From Acanthaster planci (lineage: Eukaryota > Echinodermata > Asteroidea > Valvatida > Acanthasteridae), in assembly GCF_001949145.1 (NCBI RefSeq), contig NW_019091909.1, forward strand, positions 1 to 14,841: DNA of 14,841 nucleotides, written 5' to 3'. The position numbers and the translations under genes were made by a program. Within the stretch, counting starts at the first letter, position 1; each line of letters starts with the position of its first letter. The notes under the pieces were generated by a model, which did not search any database, had not been told where the DNA came from, and worked only from the letters and a program-made list of their open reading frames with translations. Positions 1 through 10,200 of this stretch are shown here, in pieces.

Positions 1-292
1 CACAGGCCTATGGCAACCCGCGGTAAACAATGGGTAATCACGCGGGCAGCGCATGTTCCAGCCGTACCGTGCTCGCTATCGCTACAGTATTTTTTGGGAA
101 AATCCCCAGTTGTGAAATTCGTGGCGCGGCAATCTGACGTGACGGCAATCTTGATGCATTATTTCAGGATTAATTGAAAGCGAGTCAGCCTTGTTTAAAT
201 TATAGTTAAGGCTTCAGGCTGAAGTTCAGCTGTCGAGTGTTTGTTTTGAACGCTGGACGTCAGAGAAATAACTGAACTGCTAACTAAAGCTG
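1..292 (+). promoter_or_regulatory. CpG-rich promoter region and probable non-coding first exon
   Basis: The first 265 bases hold about 18 CpG dinucleotides, against about 12 in the following 540 bases, which suits a promoter or 5' leader. A good splice donor (TG|GTAAGA) lies at 292/293 and pairs naturally with the acceptor at 860-861 just before the start codon, giving a 569-base leader intron. No clear TATA box was seen, so the transcription start cannot be placed. The leader-exon call rests on splice-site quality and position only. Confidence 0.45.
96..107. promoter_or_regulatory. Candidate Rel/Dorsal-type (kappa-B-like) site
   Basis: GGGAAAATCCCC fits the general GGG(W)4-5CC form bound by Rel-homology factors such as Dorsal. 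It lies in the CpG-rich upstream region of a death-domain gene, where Rel control would make sense. A single short motif can occur by chance, so this is only a candidate. Confidence 0.25.
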
Positions 293-861
293 GTAAGAAC
301 TTCACGTAGAATAACCTTTTAACGTTTTCCACAAAATGACATTCAGACGTCAATAGCTTTAATCATCTTCAAGCCAGAACTCAACCTGTACACTTATCTT
401 GTTTTCGTCTGTTTCCTCGTTTTAGTTGTTTATGATCTAACCTCCCCGAACATGTTCGTAATGCCATCATCTTGCAGCCCTTCTCAACTTTTTTAACGTT
501 GCTAAAAAGAGTGTTTTCTATCCGAATTAATCAACTGTAGCATACTGCCTACACATGTATCTCTTTAGGCTAGAATTCATACATTTTTTTCTAAGCATCG
601 AGGTATCGCCATAACTAATAAAATTTTAGTTTCTTCACAGTTAATCATGGTTCTCTCTCTCCCCCCTCATTTTTTATTTTACTTGTACATACATACTCAT
701 TTATCTCATGTCGTGTTATGTTATATGTATGCTTAATTTATTGTTATAATTTGTTAATTTTTAAACTGGGAAGTACATGTATCATCTATTTGTTATAGTT
801 AGTTATTGTTTTGTTATGTATGTCTTTTGTCTTAGATATTGTTTGTACATCCTACATGCAG
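293..861 (+). other. Probable 5' UTR intron
   Basis: AT-rich sequence between the donor at 293 (GTAAGA) and the acceptor ending at 861 (CATGCAG). It holds pyrimidine runs (around 655-680) and no long open frame. Bases 862-877 would be the rest of the leader. They contain an in-frame TAG (863-865) before the ATG, so translation cannot start further upstream in this frame. Confidence 0.45.
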
Positions 862-877
862 CTAGCTGCCAGTCAGT

Positions 878-1205
878 ATGGAGCTATCAAAAGATCAGGA
901 GAAGCTGGCAGCAAACGCTATTGAGGAACTATTCACCACCATTTGTAGAAAAACCAGCACCACAGAACTGAACAAGTTAAAAGATTCCATACGGAAAAAA
1001 AACCTGTGGACGTCCCTTGGTATTAATGATGAGGAATTAGATCAAGCAAAAACAATGCAAAAGTTTCTGAACTTACTGGCAAGGAATTCCCATCTTGCTC
1101 ACAACCCTGTGCTACTAAACTTATCAATGTGTATGCAGGAGCTCTCTCGGGAAGACTTAATTTCCCCTATTGAGGTCGCTGATGAAATATTAAAAGACAT
1201 ACATG
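878..1205 (+). CDS. Exon 1: N-terminal helical region of the Roco protein (residues 1-109)
   Basis: Start ATG at 878 has A at -3 and G at +4, a strong animal start context, with an in-frame stop at 863-865. The exon ends at a good donor (CATG|GTAAGT), phase 1, which matches exon 2. The encoded stretch is hydrophilic and looks all-helical, with leucine-rich amphipathic segments (FLNLLARNSHL near 70; VADEILKDI near 100). It sits where a death-fold adaptor or similar helical domain could lie, but I do not recognise the family with certainty. There is no signal peptide and no leucine-rich repeat. Its membership in this gene rests on matching phase and the lack of any other start. Confidence 0.78.
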
Positions 1206-4200
1206 GTAAGTACCTTTTCTTTAAGCCTCAGGCTTATATGTTAAGGTTGCAGGATCAGTTCCTCCTGGCCTTGCCATAACACTGTATCGTAAATCAGGTT
1301 TTTGTCTAAGCATTCTTCCAAATTCATAACATCCAATGTATCTATAATGGGAGCCCTGGTGAATATTACACTGGATTTTGTGGCAGTGTGCACTGCACTA
1401 ATGCCAGCTTTGGCTACTGTATTGATTGAGTACTAAATTAAAGAATGTAGGAAGTTTTAACGGTGATACCTTGTATGCCGTTGTACTCAGTAGGGTTAGG
1501 TTCGAAGACTGTATTTTATGCATCGTCTTTGAGATAAAATTTCAAGACTAACATTCTCATAAGTTTGTACATAAATCTATGTAAATCCTTTACTTTCTAC
1601 AGTAGGTCCAAGAGTACAGATACAGCTTGCAAAAAAAATTTCCTTTCAATACTTTTCAGATTTTGTTTTGCTTGGGGAAGGGGGGGGATGACCTTCATTG
1701 CCTCCCCCCCGTTGAATCTGCCATAGACCACAAATTTTCTCAAAACGGTATGATAAGATGTAGTTGCTTTCTTTGTTTAGTTGTATTTTTAATTTATGAT
1801 AGTGGTGGGTCTTATTTGTTGTTATTTTGTACAAGCTTTGTTTATCCATGTACCGGAAGAAATAAGAGGGCAACAAGAGCGAGCAGCATACAGAAAAGCA
1901 TTAAAGGAGGGCAACAAGGAAGTACATCGAACAAGATTGATGATTGTTGGGCAAGAACGAGTTGGGAAGACTAGCCTCAAGAGGAGTCTGACACATCAAA
2001 GGTTTCTGTGACCCACAGTTGGTGATTTCAATGCTTCAGTGTAGATTTAATTTCATTGTTTAATTGTTTACTATTTTTGAATTGTATTAAAATAATAAAC
2101 AAGGATTAGCCTTAGTATAGGCTTGAAGTGATTCAACTTGTAACTGCCTCCATAAAAGATTGTCATAATGATCCAAACCAGTCACAATATGTGGAGAAAT
2201 GTTCCTGTCTTTGTTGCAGTTTCAATGCGGAAGAATCATCGACTGAGGGGATTAGTGCATCATCCTTCTGCAAAATAGACATCAAACATGCAACATCCTG
2301 GCAACTGCATGAAGAAGGAGGTAAGGAAAAACAATGATAGGATTTCATTTTCCAATGAATGATTTTCAAATGCGATATGCATATACTGTGACAAAACAAT
2401 GTGGCATATTTTATAAATGTAGCCAGATATAACCTTTCAAAAGCTATTTTCCGATGACGGCTTTTGTTCCACAGCAATGCATACACACGAGTAGGCCTTT
2501 TGCTCTATCCCTCCATAACAAAAGCAGTTATTAGAAAGATGGCTGCCACGCACAACCTGGATGTGTAATGTTCAAGTACTTGCACGTCTTTCCGCTTCCT
2601 TTATGTTTTGTCTTGTGAAAAGCTAGCTGTGGATCCCACATCATTACATGTAATACACGATCCCAACCATGCTTCACGAATTTATTTGCTGAATGCAGTT
2701 AACATATATAACATTACAAGTATTAACTGAAAAATTAACCCATGAAATTTGATCTTTTGTATTATTTAAAGTGTTTTTGACTTAAAAAATTTTTCTACTT
2801 TGTTTCCTAAATGCTGACAGACGATTCAACCAGTTTCAGACGTGAATATGAAGAAAGTTTGAAAAACGAAGCAAAGTACAACTATCAGAATTTCATCATG
2901 GAGAATGTACCTGTGTGCATCAGCTGTGCCAACGTGACATGTACTTCACAAATGCAAAATGTAGATCAAGGCTGTTCTAAACTTTTCTCAAGGAAACTTG
3001 TGACCATGTGACATGACCCCCTTGTTCATGAATTTCAATTTACTTGTTTTGTTTTGAGGAACTAGTTGTCTTTATTTGTAGACAAAATGTATATGTGCAT
3101 GTATATGTGTAGAAATTTCGATAAGGTTCATCATCAATCTTGTTTTCTGAGATAAAATGAATCAGCTTTATTTTCAGAGTAATCCTTCCAACATGTGTGA
3201 TGTCTTGACTGCTGTTTACGTTCATAACCAAATTTTCATAAAATTATAGTGCTTTGTTTTTTGAAAAGTGGCTCAATATTATTGTTTCATTTTTTTTGAG
3301 GACGGAGTTGGACATTCAAAGACATGACGGCTTTGCCGTTCTAGTTTACTCATGTTATCAGCTAAAATGATTTTAAAACTATAAATACATGGAAGCAATT
3401 TTTGCCGCCGCCATTCAAATCTATTAAGCAGCATCTATTAGGCTAATCTGGGATTAAGTTGGGGATTTTTTTTGGGGGGGAGTACTAATCAGTTTAAAAA
3501 ATATAAACAATAGCTGGAGGAGGGGGTCCATATTTCTTTTTCTTTTGCTTTTTTACCCTTTTTTATTTTTCAGTGTTTCCTGTTTGAAACGCTCATGATC
3601 AGTGATTTAGTCTCAAGTCATGCATTTAAGACTGGCTTAGGAGAATAGATGTGACTAATGCTGAGCCTCAAGCAAGGGCATTAGCAGCCTTCGTTCTCAT
3701 GAGCAAGGTTTTATTTTAAAACTTTAATTTCATTTTTTAAAACACCCCTGTCCATTTGATGGTATATTCCTTTTGAAAGTTTTGAAAAGAATCCCTTTCA
3801 ATGAACTTGGCGCGTGGGTGGCGTGTCGCGTGCACATAGACTCCTGACTAATCAGACCAATTAAACTGTCTCTTATCCATGAGTTATGCAGCAGGCGTTA
3901 TCACTTCTCAGCAGGCATTATCAAATGTTAATACATGGTCACATGATGCACATCGACCAATAGGAATAGAAAACTGTCCCAGGTATTTGTAAATAGTCGT
4001 TAAAGTGACTGACCCCTTTTTTCCAGATGCCTCCAGGTCCACGTGTAACACCTGTATATGCAGTACACCAAGCATCCCTACCTGCAGCAGGTAAGAGCAC
4101 AAACAATGTATAAAACAAAAGGTTTAAAAAACAAACAATAAAAAAATATTCAAAACTGTCTTTTTATTTCCTTAAATTTGAATGTGATCATACATGGCCA

Positions 4201-7200
4201 TCATCAGGAAGGGGAAGTTCTCTTTTTAGGGGGGTCAGTTTTCTTCCCCTCTTCTCCTTTTTCTTTAATTTCTATTTGTCGTAATTCTTACGAATGATAT
4301 GTATGGTGTGCAAGGAATTAATCACCTCCATGGAATGATGTTGCTACCAATAACTTGATTGCTTTTAGCTTGGCACTACTGGCACCCGTCAGATTTAGTT
4401 ATATTCCTACATTTGATGCTCTGTGATAAAGGATGATGTTTTTAAAGCATTACCATTCAGCATTTGTGTGTTCAACTTTTTTGTAGCTTCCTCGTTTCCA
4501 CCCCAGAAATCTATCACACAAGTAGACATCGAAACCAGGAGATCTCCAAGTAATGAACCAACCCACCAACTAGAAGTGGGAAAGAGGCAAATCTCTGGTG
4601 CAGGGGAGCCAATTGTTCTCAGCCTTTGGGACTTTGCTGGTCAAAATTTGTACTATACTTTACACAAGGTCAGTTGACACAATTATGTTTCATGAAGTAT
4701 TAAGTACATGTGGCTTGCACACACATCAAGTTGAGGGTAGTGTGGACTACTTTCGGCTATCCAAAAATAACATCCAATCGACTGACTGTGCCCACTAAAT
4801 CATGTTACCTATGGTGGGTATCAACCCCATATTAACACATGTTTTAAGTGTTGTTTACAGCCAATTTGTGGTATAGTGCCCAGCACATCAGTAGTCGGAG
4901 TATGGTACCTACTTTCAGCTTTTGGGGGGGGGGGTAAACGCTTTGCTTTTGGTGGACGCCATTTTTGTTGATATTTAATACCCACTACAGGTCACATGAC
5001 TTAGAGGGCGCAGTTGGTCTATTGTTACAATTTAGACTTGGTTAAAAGACAGTATTGACACTAAACTCCCTGTGAAGTTATTCTGTCTGGCATCAAATCA
5101 TTTTGATGAAACTGATGGAAAGGTGTCATTTCAAGGTTGTGTCAACAGTTCTTAAAAATTCAAATAAATTTTAGGAGATGTGTTTTGTTAACTGTAATGA
5201 TCCTGGTGACTTGAGGCATAACACACACACAGCCTGCAATCTGATTTGTGAGTGTATTGCAAAAGAGTAAATGGAACTTCTGATTGAGTTTTAAGACCAA
5301 GAAGAGTTGTGTGTTATCTTCAAAGAGCCAAAGTTTGAAGAAGTTGTTAACGTAGCCAAAGACTATATGCAAAAATGTTTGTGAGCTGCATGTGGACATT
5401 TAAGTTTGCAGGAAAAAGATTGCATTAAGTGACTGTTTCTCGATTTATATTGCCAAACTGTATACTAGTAGACTTGGCTGTAGACTGGGCCGTACAGAGA
5501 TCACATTCACTTGTCCTTTTTTGGCGGTTGTGAGCACAAGCATGAAATTTCCTTAGTAGATTTGATTTAAAAGTATTTGAAATTCACTCATTATGAAAAC
5601 AAAACTTAGTTATATTGTTCCCTTGTGCCTGATCTTAAAAAGTGTACTTTTTCAAAGTTAGTACGTTATGCTAACAGGTTTATTGATGCTCAAAATATAA
5701 AAGACTGCAATCAGGCACACATTTCCAACACCCTGGTTCGGTGAATTTTTTTATTTTTTGTGCAGAGACTAGTTTCATTTTTGTACATGCATGCATATAA
5801 TAGGTACCTGCATGTGTTAGCTTACTTATCATTGTGTGTTGTTTTGGTTTTTAGATATTTTGGTGTTTTTCCCCTTATTTCATTTGAGGTATAGTTAGAA
5901 ACTTTGCAGTCATTTGCATTTTTGATCAGTTTAGTTCTTTTTGGTTTGTTGTATTGCAGACATTCCTGTCTTCTCGAGCCATATATGTGGTCGTGTTCAA
6001 CCTTTGTCAAGACCTTGACAAACCAATACAAACTAATGGAAGACCTGATGATGTAAGAGTATGTTAAATGACGACCTCCATGACACAAATGAATTCTTCT
6101 TTGATTTCTTTCAAGAATGTGTATGACTTTACTGGTGCCATTCTTTGTGATATTTCATAGCATTCCTTGTATGGAAGGTGATACTTCTTGCCGTTATCTC
6201 CCCTTATTACTAGTTTTATTGACAAGAGATTGTTCGTGAATTTGTCCGAAATGTTTCTTTGTCCAATCACATAGAAAGTACAAGTTTGCATTGTCCTGCC
6301 TCCTGAATTGGAATATGATTTCTTGTTTCTTGGAAGATTAGCGAAAAGAATTCAGATCTTGAACTCGTAACCTTGATCATCCTCGCATAGTAATGCCTTG
6401 CTTTCACATTAAGAGTCGCTTTTTTTTTTTAATTGGCATTGTAGAGAGTCATTTTGTCATTCACTTACAGCAAGGGGACAGCTGTCACAGCAATAGGATG
6501 ACTCCCATGCAGTATCTTGATTTCTGGATGCATTCAATTTTCACATACACGAAAGAAAATCCCTCAAAAGAAAGATCAGAGCAGAAATCCCCTCCCATCT
6601 TCATTGTTGGTACTCACCGAAATAGCGTTGGAGGAGATGACTTGCCAGACAGTGAACGCAAACAGTTGGTACGTCCTTTCCTGATATCTGTCGGGCAAGA
6701 ATTGAGATGGCGTATCTGTAGAATATTTTTAAATTTCATTAGCCTTGATGAAGGCTTGTTGGCTGTCTCCAACTGAAATAATTGCAAGTCAACCATCCCA
6801 AAAGGTTTTTTATGATAGAGCCTTTTAACACTTTGGCAAACATTGGCCAAGTTTTTGATTCCTCAGCCTCACATTCAGCCCTATGTCCTGTCACACATGC
6901 TTGGTGCAGACTGAGCTTTTTGACACTAGCGAGTCAAATTCAACTCAGAGATGAATGTTAATCTAGGGCAATTTCCATCCTTTTTCTGAATTTTTTATGA
7001 ACCAAGGCAGGTAATAATTTGTTTTATCATCATTTAAATGAGCTGGTCTGCTTTTAGCACAATTTCTAGTAGTGTTGAGTTTGAATTGCTAAACCACAAA
7101 TTATGATAAACATATGTCCTTGTTCTTTATGTTGTTTTTTTGAGAGACACCTTTCCACCTCGTATCCCTGTTTTAACTTTTAAAACACAGATAGAAAGGA

Positions 7201-10200
7201 TATTTACTCGAATAAGAATAGAGATCAGCAGCAAACCTTATGCCAGGTTTGTAGTGCAAGAGTTTTATGCCATAGAGAACACCCTGGAAACCAACAACAC
7301 CAAGGTATGTTTCTAAACACACTTAACCACACCTTATTGGATGGCATTGAAATAAGCCATTTAAAACTTTCTGTTTGGCTGGACAATTGTTTTTCTTTGC
7401 TTGCAGCATCAGTGTTGACATTTAGAGGCCTTCATGTGAGAAAAGAAATAAATGGGGAAACTGTTATAGATTCAATCAGGTTTGAATGCATTGGTCAACA
7501 GATTTGTGAACTGAGAAAACATATAGAGAACATCGCAGGGAAAGAGCCCTACATGGGACAGCTAATTCCATTGCGATGGTTGCAGTTTGATGACAGAAAA
7601 CTGAAGGAAGTAGCCAAGAGTGGCGGAATTCCTGTTTTAACTCTGCAGCAGGTAATCTCAACATCTTATAGCTGTGCAAAATCTCAAGGGGCATTCACAG
7701 GATAGTGGTTGTGGAAGGCACAAGATCTTCGAACAATCCTTAATCCTCAAAGTGTTGAAAGATTTTTGGCTTTGAGAATCACTGAGCAATGGTGTACTCG
7801 GCCAGAGATGGGGGGAAGGTATCCCCCAACAGCACAGCTTTAACCATGTTTGAAGGAAATGTAAGTGTTTGTAATTAGTGTTAACCCCCCCCCTAATCTA
7901 AATCTAGGATACACCAAAGAGGTTCCAAGCCTGCTGGAATGCAATTGATGTATTGTAATGTCTGGTATTTGCAAATGTAAAATGTGGCATCAGATGTTCC
8001 TATGTCATTTTTATGACTTGTGCATTTGTGTTGACTATTCTAAGTTTGTGGGTATCAGATTTATGCAATAACCTTCACTGTCTTGACATTAGGTGAAGGA
8101 TGACTTTGGTTTAGAAGATGAAACCGAACTTCTGACGATGCTGAAGTTCTACCATGATCTCGGCCACATTGTCTACTTTGGAGGTGATGGTGATCAGAAG
8201 AGTCAAGCCTTGAAGGATGTAGTCATTCTGGATCCTCAGTGGCTGATTGATGCATTAAAGAAGGTCATCACTATCACACCTCCAAGAAAACAGGTAAGCA
8301 CTACACTGGGTAAATGTGAATTAGACAATTAGTTGCTTTCTTGGCATGTCTTCCTTTTTTTTAATTTTCGTATTGGTATGAGTTCAGAAGAAATTAAGTG
8401 GCATTGTTCCCTATGAACAATACACAAGCGCTAATCTCCAGGCATAGATTAATTTAATTCAAACATTTTCACTTACATGAAGGTTTTCACAAACATTAAT
8501 TGATCAGAATTAACACTGGTCTCCTCATATAATGCGTAATGTGCCAAAGAGATGTACAATTTGCTGTCTATTGAACGGGTACATCAGAGCATGAAATTAC
8601 GGTTGGACATCTGCCATTTTCAGACTATATGTACTTCTATTATTTGACCAAACAAAACCAGATGAGGAAGGACAAAACATCCAAAGTAAATGTAAAAAAT
8701 AAAGACCAAAAGCAAAGTTTTGTTTAGTTTTACTCTGGTGTATGTGCTGATGACATTTAAACTATGAGATTAGGTTCTCATGTGACTTTGGTATGTGTAT
8801 GATTACAAGCTGATAATGGCAGAACAAAATTGATTGTGCTGACATTTATTTTGCCAGACAAATTTTTGGCCTAATGACATGAAGTGCCCATGGTGAAGGT
8901 TGCAACAGTCAGGCCTTGGAACAGATCTTTCCTACCCCCACTGCTTAAGTTTTGAACGTGTTGGATAAACTGTACAAGGAGTAGAATAGAACCTCTGCAG
9001 CAAATTGTCAATTTATTAGAAATAAACACTGCTAATGGACCTGAGTTAGACAGCCACTGAGTGCCTGAGCTTTCTGATTGTGAAGACCACAGTTTTCAGA
9101 CACTTTTATCCGCATTACGTTAAAAAAACGATTTCTCTTCCTCAAAGATGGCCGACCATGTCCAATCGTGGAATAATTTGAAGGACAGTGGCATATTGGA
9201 GAATAAGCTGATTGATTACATGTGGCGAGATATTCTTTCACACAAGAAGGCTCTTCTAGATCTGATGGACAAGTTTGACCTACTTTGTGAGCGTACTGAT
9301 CAGGTATGTCTTGTTTTGTAGAGTCAAGAAATAAAAGAAGTAGACAGATTGTGTCAATGTAAAGATCAAGAACTGATTACAAATGTGGACCTTGTATTCA
9401 TATTGTAAAGATTGTGAACAGCTGTTCTCATCATTAGTCTCTTGACTAATCAAGTCCTTTCCTAAGTCAGAAACTAGAATCATAACGACAAAAATTGTAT
9501 ACAGAAATATATATATGATGGCTCAAACTACTGTTCAGTAGGACTGTTTGGGTGTTTGACTGCAAATGTAAGTAACACCTTTTGATAGCTTATATATATT
9601 GAATATGAATCTGTTGTGTTAAAGTTTGATATCAATGAGCAGTCTGAATCAAGTCTGATTGGGAAATGTTTATAATATTTTGGTAATGATTATCTCATTT
9701 TGAAAACTCAATTTTATCAAGTAGTATGGAAAAACAGAATAGGACATCATGCTTATTTTCAACCAAACATAATTCAAAAAGAGAAAATTATGGGAAATAT
9801 ATTGTGACCGACATTTGTAAGTAATTATATTTCAAATTTTTGTGAAGCCCCAGGAGGAAGCCTGCAGCAGTCCTGCAGCATCTACTGTTTCATCCATCAA
9901 GTTCCAGCGACAGCATTCACATGCTAGCCCTGAGGATATGGTGTCCTACTATGTGCCTTCAATGCTGCGGAGACAGACATCACACAGCAGTCAGCCGGAG
10001 TCAGCAAAGCAGAAGAATGCAAGTGTGTTTTGCGTGGACTTCCATGGATTCCTTCCAGGTGAAGAAGCTTTTTAGACAATTTGCCTTGCTTTACCATTCT
10101 TCAGTTGAAAATGGTTCTGAAATTGTTTGGACAGATGTGATGAAAACAAGATGTCTGATATAATTCTTTTGTTATTCCGTCATCTAATGGAACAGTAGCC

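Noticed and set aside
6064-6291. 75-codon open frame on the minus strand in intron 7
   Set aside because: It looks moderately protein-like, but no family was recognised, there is no splice or promoter context, and it sits in an intron. It may be a repeat remnant; not called as a gene.
7307-7500. Open frame continuing upstream of exon 10 through the intron 9 sequence
   Set aside because: It is open in the exon 10 frame, but both nearby acceptors (7406 and 7413) would need a phase-1 exon 9, while exon 9 ends in phase 0. The added residues also break the usual COR spacing.
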